Assembly: GCF_016405855.1 (NCBI RefSeq)
Contig: NZ_JAEFCA010000002.1
Span: 753,031 to 817,030 of the forward strand
Origin: Flavobacterium sp. IB48
GTDB lineage: Bacteria > Bacteroidota > Bacteroidia > Flavobacteriales > Flavobacteriaceae
Reading direction: 5' to 3'
DNA length: 64,000 bases
Shown here: one piece after another, positions 7,869 through 17,128 of the stretch
Numbering within the stretch: position 1 is the stretch's first letter
Layout: every line of letters starts with the position of its first letter
Made by a program: the position numbers and the translations under genes
The notes under the pieces: generated by a model
What the model was told of the DNA's origin: nothing
The model's input: the letters and a program-made list of their open reading frames with translations, nothing else
The model's database searches: none

Positions 7869-9059
7869 TTATTTGATGCTTTCTATATTAACAACTTCGT
7901 TAGTATCTGCATTGTAATCAACACCAGCCACTTCGAATCCGAATAAATTCAAGAAATCACTTCTATATCCAGCTAAATCACCAATTTCTGGCAATGTTTC
8001 AGTTGTAGCTTCTAACCAAAGTTTTGCTACTTTTTCCTGAACATCTTCACGCATTTCCCAGTCATCAATTCTGATTCTTCCTTTTTCATCAACAGGAACT
8101 TCAGAACCAGTGTATAATCTGTCTTGGAATAAACGCTGAATTTGCTCAATACAACCTTCATGAATTCCTTCTTCTTTCATGATTTTGTACAAAAGAGAAA
8201 TGTATAATGGAATTACTGGAATTGCAGAACTTGCTTGTGTAACTAATGCTTTATTTACAGAAACATACGCTTTTCCTCCTATAGACTCTAAAGAATCTGA
8301 AATAGTAAACGCCGTAGCTTCTAAATGATCTTTTGCACGACCAATAGTTCCTTTTCTGTAAACAGCTTCAGTTAATGATGGTCCAATATAAGAATAAGCA
8401 ACAGTTGTAGCACCTTCAGCTAATAAATTTTCAGCTTTTAAAGCGTCAATCCACATTGCCCAGTCTTCTCCACCCATAACGGCAACAGTGTTTTCAATAT
8501 CTTCCTCGTTTGCAGGAGCAATAGAAACATCTGAAACTTTTCCTGTATGGAAATCAACTGTTTTATTTGTAAATGTTTGTCCAATTGGTTTTAAAACTGA
8601 ACGATGTGTAACTCCTGTATTTGGATTTGTACGTACTGGAGAAGCTAAACTATAAATTACAAGATCTACTTGTCCTAAATCTGCTTTAATTAAATCTAGA
8701 GTTTCTCTTTTGATTTCGTTTGAGAACGCATCACCGTTGATACTTTTTGCATATAAACCTGCTTTATGAGCTTCTTTTTCGAATGCTGCAGAATTATACC
8801 ATCCTGGAGAAGCGGTTTTTCCTTCAACTGGCGGTTTTTCGAAAAACACTCCAATTGTTGATGCACCAGAACCAAAAGCACTAGTAATTCTTGAAGCTAA
8901 TCCGAAACCTGTAGAAGCACCAATAACTAAAACTTTTTTAGCACCAGCAATTTCGCCTTTAGATTTTACGTATTCGATTTGATTTTTTACATTTTGTTCA
9001 GCTCCCGTTGGATGGGCGGTCAAACAAATAAATCCTCTCATTCTAGGTTCTATAATCAT
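7869..9059 (-). CDS. fabV: Enoyl-ACP / trans-2-enoyl-CoA reductase FabV
   Basis: NADH-dependent reduction of the trans-2 double bond, the last step of the fatty acid elongation cycle. The 396 residues match FabV in length. The start MIIEPRMRGFICLTAHP is typical. The Rossmann motif is VLVIGASTGFGLASR, and the long-chain YX8K active site is present as Y-RKGTIGRA-K. FabV is unrelated in size to FabI and is known in other bacteria to be insensitive to triclosan. It is last in a long operon, 21 bp after the TPR gene and followed by a strong terminator. Whether FabI is also encoded elsewhere cannot be seen. Confidence 0.95.
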   Translation of the reverse strand: MIIEPRMRGFICLTAHPTGAEQNVKNQIEYVKSKGEIAGAKKVLVIGASTGFGLASRITSAFGSGASTIGVFFEKPPVEGKTASPGWYNSAAFEKEAHKAGLYAKSINGDAFSNEIKRETLDLIKADLGQVDLVIYSLASPVRTNPNTGVTHRSVLKPIGQTFTNKTVDFHTGKVSDVSIAPANEEDIENTVAVMGGEDWAMWIDALKAENLLAEGATTVAYSYIGPSLTEAVYRKGTIGRAKDHLEATAFTISDSLESIGGKAYVSVNKALVTQASSAIPVIPLYISLLYKIMKEEGIHEGCIEQIQRLFQDRLYTGSEVPVDEKGRIRIDDWEMREDVQEKVAKLWLEATTETLPEIGDLAGYRSDFLNLFGFEVAGVDYNADTNEVVNIESIK

Positions 9060-9080
9060 CTTGCAATTATTTTTTTTGTA

Positions 9081-9602
9081 TTATTTCAATTTCAGTTTTA
9101 ATTTTTCAAAAATAGACATTTTATCCTTAACCCTTTTCATATTAGCCTTCATATTGTCAATAAAATTTGGGTTTAATGCATTTTTCTTAGCCTCTTTATA
9201 ATAACAATAAGCTGCCGTATATTGGTTTTCGTACTCCGCCATCCTTCCTAATTCACTGTTATATGAAGAGTTATCTGCGGTTTCTAAATTTGCTATTGTA
9301 AATGCAATATGCTCTTTTGCTTCGGCATAACGGCCAATATCAATGAGTAAATAAGTGTAATTTAAGTATGGAGCTGAATATTTAGGATCAAATTTAATAG
9401 CTAATTTATAGTGAAAAATTCCTTTTTCGTAATCACTTAGTTTGTTATAATAAATCCATCCCAAATGATTGTGCGCTTTACCAAAATCAGGATATTGCGA
9501 TAAAATTTCTTCTAGTAATTCTTTTGCTTCTGCTGAATTTCCTTCAGAAATTAACGAATCTGCTTTTATAAACTGATTTTCGTAAAAACTCAAACTCTCC
9601 AT
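9081..9602 (-). CDS. TPR-repeat protein
   Basis: A 173-residue soluble protein of tetratricopeptide repeats. Clear helical-repeat motifs are at about residues 7-40 (ADSLISEGNSAEAKELLEEI), 41-73 (AHNHLGWIYYNK) and 75-110 (AIKFDPKYSAPYLNYTYLL), with a weaker one at 115-145. There is no signal peptide. It probably acts as a protein-binding scaffold in the cytoplasm. It is 9 bp downstream of recN and 21 bp upstream of fabV in the same operon; its partner is unknown. Confidence 0.8.
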   Translation of the reverse strand: MESLSFYENQFIKADSLISEGNSAEAKELLEEILSQYPDFGKAHNHLGWIYYNKLSDYEKGIFHYKLAIKFDPKYSAPYLNYTYLLIDIGRYAEAKEHIAFTIANLETADNSSYNSELGRMAEYENQYTAAYCYYKEAKKNALNPNFIDNMKANMKRVKDKMSIFEKLKLKLK

Positions 9603-9611
9603 TTCTATATC

Positions 9612-11264
9612 TTAATTCAATAATTCTTTGGCGTGGTTTAAAGCCGAATCAGAAATATTTGCTCCTGATAGCATTTGAGCAATTTCTATAATTCGATTTT
9701 CTTGCGATAAAAGCTTCAATTCAGATAATGTATCATCACCAACTGTAGATTTAGAAACTTTAAAATGAGAATCTCCTTTTGCTGCAATTTGCGGTAAATG
9801 TGTAATTGCAAATATTTGCATTGTCGAACTCATTTCTTTCATGATCTCTCCCATTCTAATGGCAATTTCTCCAGAAACTCCTGTATCAATTTCGTCAAAA
9901 ATCAATGTTGGCAATTTTGAATATTTTGCCAAAATCGCTTTCACCGCCAACATAATACGAGACATCTCTCCTCCTGAAGCCACTTTCTTTAACAAACCAA
10001 AATCGGTTCCTTTATTGGCAGAAAATAAAAATTGCAATTCATCTTTTCCGTTTTGGAAATAAGTTTCAGACGACTGCAATTCCATATTAAAACGAGCATT
10101 CGGCATTCCTAATGTTTCTAAAATCGACACTAACTGCGCTGATAATTTCGGAATCGCATTTACTCTATTTTCGTGTATTTTTGAAGCGTGAATATCTAAT
10201 TCTGTTGCTTTTTCTTCAATACTTTTAGTCAATAAAGCTATTTCTTCATCCATATTATCCAGTTCCAGCAAAGAATTTCCTAAATCTGATTGAATTTGAA
10301 GCAACTCATCGACAGAACTTACCTGATGTTTTTTCTGCAAATTATAAATCGACTGCAGTTTTTGATTGATTAATTCTAATTGTGCTGGATCATTCAATAA
10401 TTTCTCCGAACAATTTTCTAATTCTTTAGAAACATCATCAAACTCAATAGTTAAGCTTGTTATTCTTTCAAACAATTTTTGATATTCTACAGAGAAAGGC
10501 GCGACTTTCTGCAATGCATTTTTAATTTCATTTAAATTATGAAAAACACCAAATTGCTCTTCATTTGCGATTGCCAAAGATTTATCTAGAGATTCTTTAA
10601 TAATTTCAACATTATTCAGCTTTTCATAATCTGCTTCTAATTCTTCCTGTTCACCAGATTTTAACTGAGCTGCAACCAATTCATTCAACAAAAATGTATG
10701 ATATTCTTGCTCTTTTCCTGCATCACTTTGCTTTTTAAGCAAAGCATTTAATTTTGATCTATCTGATTTATATGATTTCAGCAGTTTTTGATATTCAGCA
10801 ATTACTTCAGCATTGTTTGCAATGGCATCAATAATTTTAAACTGAACATTTTCATCTGATAATTCTTGAGTTTGCTGTTGTGAATGAATATCAATCAAAT
10901 ACAAACTCAAATCTTGCAGTTCCTGAAGATTTACGGGACTGTCATTTATAAAAGCGCGAGATTTACCAGAAGGCAAAATTTCTCTTCTAATAATCGTATC
11001 ATCTTCGTAATCTAAATCATTAGCTTCAAAAAATTCTCTTAAATTGTATTTTCCAATTTCGAATTGTGCCTCAATAACACATTTTTCTTCTTTATTTTTT
11101 AATGAGGTAAGATCTGCTCTTTTACCCAAAACAAGACCAATAGCTCCTAAAATAATAGATTTTCCTGCACCTGTCTCACCTGTAATTATAGAAAAACCTT
11201 TAGAGAAATCTATGGCTAGTTTTTCGATAAGAGCATAATTTTTAATTGACAGTGATGTAATCAT
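9612..11264 (-). CDS. recN: DNA repair protein RecN
   Basis: SMC-like ATPase acting in recombinational repair of double-strand breaks. The 550 residues hold Walker A GETGAGKS near residue 35, a long coiled-coil middle (about 150-380), the ABC signature VASGGEMSRIMLA and Walker B PTLIFDEIDTGVSG near the C-terminus, in the usual RecN order. Length is normal. It starts 58 bp after the PorD-like gene and is 9 bp before the TPR gene. No SOS box is recognisable, and it seems to be read from the bamD promoter. Confidence 0.95.
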   Translation of the reverse strand: MITSLSIKNYALIEKLAIDFSKGFSIITGETGAGKSIILGAIGLVLGKRADLTSLKNKEEKCVIEAQFEIGKYNLREFFEANDLDYEDDTIIRREILPSGKSRAFINDSPVNLQELQDLSLYLIDIHSQQQTQELSDENVQFKIIDAIANNAEVIAEYQKLLKSYKSDRSKLNALLKKQSDAGKEQEYHTFLLNELVAAQLKSGEQEELEADYEKLNNVEIIKESLDKSLAIANEEQFGVFHNLNEIKNALQKVAPFSVEYQKLFERITSLTIEFDDVSKELENCSEKLLNDPAQLELINQKLQSIYNLQKKHQVSSVDELLQIQSDLGNSLLELDNMDEEIALLTKSIEEKATELDIHASKIHENRVNAIPKLSAQLVSILETLGMPNARFNMELQSSETYFQNGKDELQFLFSANKGTDFGLLKKVASGGEMSRIMLAVKAILAKYSKLPTLIFDEIDTGVSGEIAIRMGEIMKEMSSTMQIFAITHLPQIAAKGDSHFKVSKSTVGDDTLSELKLLSQENRIIEIAQMLSGANISDSALNHAKELLN

Positions 11265-11322
11265 AGGGCAGTTTTTGTAAAATGTAAAAAAGTTAACTAA
11301 GATAGAAAAATGAAAAACGAGA

Positions 11323-12207
11323 TTAATATTTAATCTGCGACCATTTTGTGGAATTTAACGGAGAAACTTTATTTAAGACATCGGTTAAATCTGTAATTGT
11401 GATACTAGGCCCTCCAGAAAAAATCGAAACAATTTCGTCTGATTTTGCATCAAAGAAAACTCGAGTTATAAAAGCATTTGGTTTAACCGAGTTTAATTTA
11501 CCAATAAGCATTAACGCATTTTTGATTTTTTCTTTAGCCGCTTTAGTATCCAATGTCATTGCATCCAATCCTGTGTGATAGGCATAAGTAACCTGACGCA
11601 AATCACTATAAGTTGGCGCAATCATATCATTGATTAAGTAGTAGCGATTCTGAAGTCCGTCAGATTGATTCCATCCTTTAAAACCTCCTTGTTGTGCAAC
11701 ATTGGCAATATTCTGTGCAGTTTGAAGATAAGGATTTCCTGCACCCATTTGAAAAGTATCGGCATCCATTCCTAAAATCATGTAACAGTAAAAAGATATA
11801 ACAGAAACCAAATTTGAATCGTAAGTACTTGGATTAAAAAGCAATGGTTCGTATTCTGTATATCTGAAATTAAAATCTTTATCGTTGTAATTTAAAACTG
11901 GCGAAGAATATGTAGAATTAAAAATCAATCTCGAAGATTGGACTTGAATTGTTCCAGTAAATTGATCTGAACTATTAGATGATAATGTAATATACATCGA
12001 ACAGTTTATTCTCTCGTTTTGTTTTAAAACAGAACCTGTCCAGTCTGTTTTATTAACAAACTCAGCCAAAGAAGTCTGAAGTGTTTTAAAAACCTGATTA
12101 TTTGGATTTGTTAGACGTTCTGTATTAATAGTTACTGTACAATTTAGCTGTTGAGCTTGTACAAAACCAAAGCTTAAAAAAACTAATAGCATAACTATCT
12201 TATTCAT
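11323..12207 (-). CDS. porD: DUF4835 family protein, T9SS PorD-like
   Basis: A 294-residue exported protein with signal peptide at 1-19 (cleavage after VQAQ). The segment LNCTVTINTERL and the aromatic stretch around FYCYMILGMDADTF are hallmarks of the DUF4835 family. Family members are named PorD and are linked to the type IX secretion system or outer-membrane assembly. It sits between coaBC and recN in an operon that also has bamD, consistent with an envelope role. The molecular function is not established; I use the name with moderate confidence. Confidence 0.78.
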   Translation of the reverse strand: MNKIVMLLVFLSFGFVQAQQLNCTVTINTERLTNPNNQVFKTLQTSLAEFVNKTDWTGSVLKQNERINCSMYITLSSNSSDQFTGTIQVQSSRLIFNSTYSSPVLNYNDKDFNFRYTEYEPLLFNPSTYDSNLVSVISFYCYMILGMDADTFQMGAGNPYLQTAQNIANVAQQGGFKGWNQSDGLQNRYYLINDMIAPTYSDLRQVTYAYHTGLDAMTLDTKAAKEKIKNALMLIGKLNSVKPNAFITRVFFDAKSDEIVSIFSGGPSITITDLTDVLNKVSPLNSTKWSQIKY

Positions 12208-12279
12208 AATCGTCTAGATATTTAATTTTACAAAACATAAAATGGCTTCCAAATTATGCTTTCGGCGTATATTTTAAAT

Positions 12280-13494
12280 TTATGATTTTGAAAAATGCAA
12301 AATAACTTTATTCAAAATATCAGCCGCAACAGATTCTTTTGACTTTAATTCCATTGGTTCAATTTCAAAATTTTTATCAATAAAAGTTACTTTATTGGTT
12401 TCTTTTTTAAAACCTGCACCTTGATCTTGTAAGGAATTTAAAACAATCAAATCTAAGTTTTTTTTCTGAATTTTCAGCTTAGCATTTTCAATTTCATTTT
12501 CAGTTTCTAATGCAAATCCAATCAAAAACTGTTTTTTTTTGATCGCTCCTAAAGAAGATAGTATATCTTTTGTTTTCTCGAGTTCTATCGAAAATTCTAC
12601 AGTATTTTTCTTAATCTTCTGATCTGCAACAAATTTAGGTCTGTAATCTGCAACAGCTGCTGCTGCGATTGCCGCATCAACTTCATTGAAATACATATGG
12701 CAGGCATCGTACATTTCTTGAGCTGAAATCACATCTACTACTTTTATAAGACTGTTTTTAGCTTTCAAATGAGTTGGTCCAGCAATTAAGAACACTTCTG
12801 CTCCTAAGCTTGCCGCTTCATTCGCAATATCAAATCCCATTTTTCCTGACGAATGATTTCCAATAAAACGCACAGGGTCTATTGCTTCGTATGTTGGTCC
12901 TGCTGTAACAAGTATTTTTTTTCCTTTTAAAGGTAGTTTACTTTCCAAATCAGCTTCTAGAAATGCAACAATATTCTCAGGTTCAGCCATTCGACCTTCA
13001 CCAGACAAACCACTTGCCAATTCTCCGCTTTCAGCAGGAATCATAATGTTTCCGTACTGTTTTAATGCAGCAAAGCTCGATAAAGTCGATGGGTGTTTGT
13101 ACATATCCAAATCCATTGCAGGTGCAAAATAGACTGGACATTTTGCCGATAAATATGCCGCAATTAAAAGATTATCACAGTTTCCTGTCGCCATTTTAGA
13201 CAACGTATTTGCAGTAGCAGGCGCAATCAGCATTAAATCGGCCCAAAGCCCTAATTCAACGTGATTGTTCCAAACTTCATCTTCGTCATCTTGATTAAAG
13301 AAACTTGAATGTACAGGATTTTTTGATAAGGTTGATAATGTAAGTGGGGTTACAAAATCCTTAGAAGCAGGTGTCATTATCACTTGGACATGTGCACCTG
13401 CTTTTATAAAAAGTCGTACTAAAGTGGCTGTTTTATACGCTGCGACTCCACCAGAAACACCCAGTAAAATCTTTTTCCCGTTTAAAACTGACAT
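12280..13494 (-). CDS. coaBC: Bifunctional phosphopantothenoylcysteine decarboxylase / phosphopantothenate-cysteine ligase
   Basis: Two consecutive CoA-synthesis steps in one 404-residue protein. The N-terminal CoaC flavoprotein (1-185) has GVSGGVAAYKTATLVR, PATANTLSKMATG and the PAMDLDMY loop. The C-terminal CoaB ligase (about 190-400) has VTAGPTYEAIDPVRFIGN, AAAVADYRP and KIKK. It begins 7 bp after rpoZ, in the conserved order bamD-rpoZ-coaBC-porD-recN. Length is normal. Confidence 0.96.
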   Translation of the reverse strand: MSVLNGKKILLGVSGGVAAYKTATLVRLFIKAGAHVQVIMTPASKDFVTPLTLSTLSKNPVHSSFFNQDDEDEVWNNHVELGLWADLMLIAPATANTLSKMATGNCDNLLIAAYLSAKCPVYFAPAMDLDMYKHPSTLSSFAALKQYGNIMIPAESGELASGLSGEGRMAEPENIVAFLEADLESKLPLKGKKILVTAGPTYEAIDPVRFIGNHSSGKMGFDIANEAASLGAEVFLIAGPTHLKAKNSLIKVVDVISAQEMYDACHMYFNEVDAAIAAAAVADYRPKFVADQKIKKNTVEFSIELEKTKDILSSLGAIKKKQFLIGFALETENEIENAKLKIQKKNLDLIVLNSLQDQGAGFKKETNKVTFIDKNFEIEPMELKSKESVAADILNKVILHFSKS

Positions 13495-13501
13495 TGTACT
13501 A

Positions 13502-13819
13502 TTATTTGTTTGAACTTCTGTGGTAAGTTTTACCGTCTAACCATTCTTGAACAGCTAAAGCGTGTGGTTTTGGTAATTTTTCGTAAAATTTAGAAACTTC
13601 AATTTGTTCTTTATTTTCAAAAACTTCTTCTAGACTATCATTGTAAGTCGCAAACTCTTCTAATTTTTCAGTCAATTCTTTTTTAATCTCTGAATTAATT
13701 TGATTTGCTCTTTTAGCCATAATGGTAATTGCCTCATACACATTTCCTGTTGGCTCTTCAATAACTGTTTTATTATAAGTTATTGTGTTTACAGGAGCAT
13801 TCGTCTTTTTTAAATCCAT
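13502..13819 (-). CDS. rpoZ: RNA polymerase omega subunit, Bacteroidota type
   Basis: A 105-residue Rpb6/omega-like protein. The core motif NVYEAITIMAKRANQINSEI corresponds to the conserved ALxxAAxRAxQL-like helix of omega, though the rest diverges strongly from the proteobacterial subunit. The C-terminal KPHALAVQEWLDGKTYHR is typical of Bacteroidota members. Omega supports assembly of the polymerase core. It is 9 bp after bamD and 7 bp before coaBC. Confidence 0.86.
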   Translation of the reverse strand: MDLKKTNAPVNTITYNKTVIEEPTGNVYEAITIMAKRANQINSEIKKELTEKLEEFATYNDSLEEVFENKEQIEVSKFYEKLPKPHALAVQEWLDGKTYHRSSNK

Positions 13820-13828
13820 GACTTTATT

Positions 13829-14623
13829 TTATTTAGTAAATTTTTGTAAATCTGTTTCAACTCTGGCATTCATTTCGTCTGCCTCTTTCTTATATTTTGT
13901 ATCGCTTTTAAACTTCACTAAATTAGCATAGCATGTTTGCGCAACCTTTAAACGCTCTTCCATTTTTGCAGGAATACTGTTAATTGCCAATTTGTATGCT
14001 GAATCGTATTTATAAAACAATGCATCTTCTTTAAAAGGCGTTCCAGGAAAATCAGCAATAAAGTTATCAAAAGCGATCAAAGCCGATTTATAATCTGAAA
14101 TTGTATTGTATCCTTTAGCATTTTCGTATGCTTTTTTCTCTAATTTGCCATTTAACTTTTGAACAGCCTCATTTGCTTGAGGAATATATTCAGAGTTTGG
14201 ATAATTATCAATAAAGGTTTGCAATTTTTCTAATGCTTTTACAGTATCAGATTGATCTAAACTGTAAACTGGCGATAATTTAGAATAGCTATATGCTCCT
14301 AAAAAAGCAGCTTCTTGAACTTTTTCACTTCGTGGATATCCTGAAACAAAAGCTTCAAACTGATAACCAGCTAAATAATATTGCTTTGTTTTATAATATG
14401 ACTGCGAAAACATATAAAACAGTTTTTCTGCCTGAGGTTTACCTCTATATGAAGTTGCTAATTGCTCAAAAAGACGAATCGCTTTTGTGTATTTACCAGC
14501 ATCATACATTTTTGTTGCCATTTCAAATTTTGCTGCAACATCTTCATTTTTCAACGCTTTTTGATATTCTCCACAAGAATAAAAAAGAGTTACAACAATT
14601 AAAAGCAATAGTGTTTTTTTCAT
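13829..14623 (-). CDS. bamD: Outer membrane protein assembly factor BamD
   Basis: A TPR lipoprotein of the BAM complex that inserts beta-barrels in the outer membrane. The 264 residues start with a lipoprotein signal (MKKTLLLLIVVTLFYSC, acylated C17). TPR-like repeats run from about residue 25, with FEMATKMYDAGKYTKAIRLF and YYKTKQYYLAGYQFEAF. Length matches the family. It is the first gene after a consensus promoter and heads the bamD-rpoZ-coaBC-porD-recN-TPR-fabV operon. Confidence 0.93.
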   Translation of the reverse strand: MKKTLLLLIVVTLFYSCGEYQKALKNEDVAAKFEMATKMYDAGKYTKAIRLFEQLATSYRGKPQAEKLFYMFSQSYYKTKQYYLAGYQFEAFVSGYPRSEKVQEAAFLGAYSYSKLSPVYSLDQSDTVKALEKLQTFIDNYPNSEYIPQANEAVQKLNGKLEKKAYENAKGYNTISDYKSALIAFDNFIADFPGTPFKEDALFYKYDSAYKLAINSIPAKMEERLKVAQTCYANLVKFKSDTKYKKEADEMNARVETDLQKFTK

Positions 14624-14692
14624 TTTCTTACTGTTATTACAATCTCTCAGACAATTTTATGCCAAAGTGAAATTGCACCGAAGTTTCGGTGG

Positions 14693-14722
14693 CAAATTTA
14701 GTTATTAATTTAGCTACTGCAA
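14693..14722 (-). promoter_or_regulatory. Consensus Bacteroidota promoter of the bamD operon
   Basis: On the minus strand TTG (14720-14722), exactly 19 bases, then TAAATTTG (14693-14700). This is a full match to TTG-N19-TAnnTTTG. The start site would be about 14687, giving a leader of about 60 bases before the bamD ATG at 14623. Confidence 0.75.
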
Positions 14723-14762
14723 AATAATTTTTTAGTATCTTAAAATACTAGCACTTTAACAA

Positions 14763-15644
14763 TTATTTAATGCTGTTTTTTACAAAGTCATTTAGTCTTG
14801 TTGCTAACGAATCATCAACAGAAACTAATGGAAGACGAACTGTATTCTCAGCAATTCCAAGGGCTTGAAAGATTTGTTTGATTCCGGCTGGATTTCCCTG
14901 CTCAAAAATCATATCGATACTGTCTGATAAAAAATAATGTGTTTTAAACGCGTCAAATGCTTTTTTATTTAATCCTAAACGAATCATTTCTGAAAATTCT
15001 TTCGGAAAACCTTGTCCAATTACAGAAATAACTCCTGCTCCACCTGCCAAAACGATCGGCAATGCCAACATATCATCTCCAGAAATTACCAAGAAATCTT
15101 TTGGTGCGTTTTTAATAATTTGCATTGCCTGAGCCATATCCCCAGCAGCTTCTTTAATGGCCACAACATTTTTAAAATCGTTAGCCAATCGCACCACTGT
15201 AGAAGGAAGCATGTTGCTTGAAGTTCTTCCTGGAACATTATATAGAATTACAGGAACCGGAGAAGCTTCAGCGATTGCTTTAAAATGCTGATAAATCCCT
15301 TCCTGAGTTGGTTTGTTATAATATGGAGAAACAGATAATATCGCTTCAAAAGCAGAAAAATCTCTTGTTTTTAATTCCTCAACAATCTGCATAGTATTAT
15401 TACCTCCAACTCCTAAAACTAGAGGCAATCTTCCTTTGTTTACATCGATTACAGTCTTTATAACCAACTCTTTCTCATCTGCTGTAAGGGTCGCATTTTC
15501 TGCTGTTGTTCCCATCACAACAAGATATTCCACTCCACCATCTATAGAGAAGTTTACGATTCGCTGTAAAGCTTCAATATCAACTGAAAAATCTTTTTTA
15601 AATGGCGTCACAAGTGCAACACCAGTTCCTATCAATGATTGCAT
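14763..15644 (-). CDS. dapA: 4-hydroxy-tetrahydrodipicolinate synthase
   Basis: Condenses pyruvate with aspartate semialdehyde, the first committed step of the lysine and meso-diaminopimelate branch. The 293 residues have [14 protein letters not shown], the tyrosine of [11 protein letters not shown] and the Schiff-base lysine in VAIKEAAGD. It begins 13 bp after the DUF6913 gene, in one operon. The lower part of the intergenic gap past its stop holds the bamD promoter; no good terminator is seen. Confidence 0.96.
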   Translation of the reverse strand: MQSLIGTGVALVTPFKKDFSVDIEALQRIVNFSIDGGVEYLVVMGTTAENATLTADEKELVIKTVIDVNKGRLPLVLGVGGNNTMQIVEELKTRDFSAFEAILSVSPYYNKPTQEGIYQHFKAIAEASPVPVILYNVPGRTSSNMLPSTVVRLANDFKNVVAIKEAAGDMAQAMQIIKNAPKDFLVISGDDMLALPIVLAGGAGVISVIGQGFPKEFSEMIRLGLNKKAFDAFKTHYFLSDSIDMIFEQGNPAGIKQIFQALGIAENTVRLPLVSVDDSLATRLNDFVKNSIK

Positions 15645-15657
15645 ATTATTAATTAAT

Positions 15658-16170
15658 TTATTTTATATTTTTTAAATACCTAAACAATTCTGAAACGAAA
15701 AGTTTATAGTTTCCTAATTCCGTACTAATCATCAAGCGGTTTAATCTTTGATCTACAGCAGAAAATCCAATTTTGAATTTAGCTTTTGACTTGCTCGTAA
15801 TCAACATCAAAATATTGTTTTCGACATTGTAATAACTTAGCAAAAGATCAAATTTTGAATTCACAAACTCATTTAAAAAAGCTTCCGTTATTTCTCCCTT
15901 CCAATTGATGTGTTTTTCACTAAAAGTCGGGCGAGAATAGACTTCTTTTTCCTTGAATTTTCCTTTGTATGCAACAACTTTTATATTTTCTGAAGCTATT
16001 CCGTGGAGTGTCAACTCCTTTATTAGTGCTTCTGAATATTCAAAATTGCTCTCATCTATCAATAAACCAATCGTTTGAACGTTTTTAATAAATACTTCGC
16101 TTTTTTCATTATTTAAATTAACATTTAATGATTTTTTTACAAAAAACTCCTTTATATAATTCAAAAACAT
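15658..16170 (-). CDS. DUF6913-like protein of unknown function
   Basis: A 170-residue cytoplasmic protein with no signal peptide or membrane span. The pattern [20 protein letters not shown], followed by [10 protein letters not shown] and a C-terminal [16 protein letters not shown], matches a family that in my recollection is called DUF6913 and is usual upstream of dapA in flavobacteria. The FDLLLSYYN segment suggests an alpha/beta fold. Function is unknown. It is co-transcribed with dapA and divergent from the plus-strand nucleotidase gene 47 bp away. Confidence 0.75.
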   Translation of the reverse strand: MFLNYIKEFFVKKSLNVNLNNEKSEVFIKNVQTIGLLIDESNFEYSEALIKELTLHGIASENIKVVAYKGKFKEKEVYSRPTFSEKHINWKGEITEAFLNEFVNSKFDLLLSYYNVENNILMLITSKSKAKFKIGFSAVDQRLNRLMISTELGNYKLFVSELFRYLKNIK

Positions 16171-16217
16171 AGTACTTTTACCAGATTACAAAATTAATTA
16201 TTTAAGTTGCATTTAAA

Positions 16218-16997
16218 ATGGTAAAACTAAAAAAGTATAACGGATTTTTAAAACTTTTTGTTATATTCTTAACACTTTTTTTAATCTCTTCATGTAGTAA
16301 GAATAACTACAATTTAACAAAAATTGAAGGGAAACAGGTTCCAGTTACTGAAAACGCTGGAGAAACTTCTGAAATTGAAAACTTTATTAAACCTTATCGC
16401 GATCATATCAATCAGGATTTGGATAATGTTTTGGCTTATTGCCCAGAAACACTTGACAAAAGCACAGGGAAATGGCAAACTGGCATTGGGAGCTTGATGG
16501 CAGATGTTTGTGTACAAAGAGGAAACATTGTTTTTAATGCTAGAGAAAAGAAAGATATTGACCTATGTCTTTTAAATCATGGTGGTATTCGCGCTATTCT
16601 TCCAAAAGGAAATGTTACAACAAGATCGGCTTTCGAAATTATGCCTTTTGAAAACAGCTTGGTTGTTATGGCTTTAAAAGGTGAACAAATATTAGAAATT
16701 GCGGCTTATATTATTAAGGAGAAAAAACCTCAACCATTGTCTGGAATGACTTTTACAATTACAAAAGACAACAAGGCAAAAAATATCATGATACAAGGCA
16801 AGCCATTAGACCTAAACAAAACGTATTACGTTGCCACAAACGATTATTTGGCAAATGGAGGAGACAGCATGACTTTCTTTGCAAAAAGCACTCAAAAGTT
16901 TGACTTAAATTACAAACTTAGAGATGTACTAATTGATTATTTTAAAGAAGTAGACACGGTTGTTGCTCCAAAAAATATCAGAATTACAGAAGAATAA
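16218..16997 (+). CDS. 5'-nucleotidase C-terminal domain protein (stand-alone)
   Basis: A 259-residue exported lipoprotein (lipobox LFLISSCSKN, acyl cysteine near residue 26). Residues about 60-250 match the substrate-binding C-terminal domain of UshA-like 5'-nucleotidases: IGSLMADVCVQRG, the substrate-binding INHGGIR region seen here as LNHGGIRAILPKG, EIMPFENSLVVMALKG and NDYLANGGDSMTFF. The metal-binding domain is absent here but is encoded by the next gene. The two probably form one two-subunit enzyme hydrolysing nucleotides in the periplasm or at the cell surface. Confidence 0.9.
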   Translation: MVKLKKYNGFLKLFVIFLTLFLISSCSKNNYNLTKIEGKQVPVTENAGETSEIENFIKPYRDHINQDLDNVLAYCPETLDKSTGKWQTGIGSLMADVCVQRGNIVFNAREKKDIDLCLLNHGGIRAILPKGNVTTRSAFEIMPFENSLVVMALKGEQILEIAAYIIKEKKPQPLSGMTFTITKDNKAKNIMIQGKPLDLNKTYYVATNDYLANGGDSMTFFAKSTQKFDLNYKLRDVLIDYFKEVDTVVAPKNIRITEE

Positions 16998-17006
16998 AAA
17001 GGGTTC

Positions 17007-17083
17007 GCCACGAATTACACAAATTCGCACAAATTAAAAAAATCCTTAAAAAATAATTTGTGTTAATTAGCGAAATTAGTGGC
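17007..17083. repeat. Imperfect intergenic palindrome (family shared with 49612-49645)
   Basis: Two 29-base arms (17007-17035 and 17055-17083) pair at 23 of 29 positions around a 19-base loop. It lies between the two nucleotidase genes. The left arm closely matches the reverse complement of 49612-49645, so this is a dispersed repeat family and not a simple terminator, though as RNA it could fold. Confidence 0.75.
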
Positions 17084-17128
17084 TAAAAAAAAAATAAACT
17101 ACATAGCCTCTGGCAAAAAATATATAAA

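Noticed and set aside
14733..14750. Inverted repeat TAGTAT/ATACTA after dapA as a terminator
   Set aside because: The stem is only 6 bp of A-T pairs and is not followed by a T-run on the minus strand.
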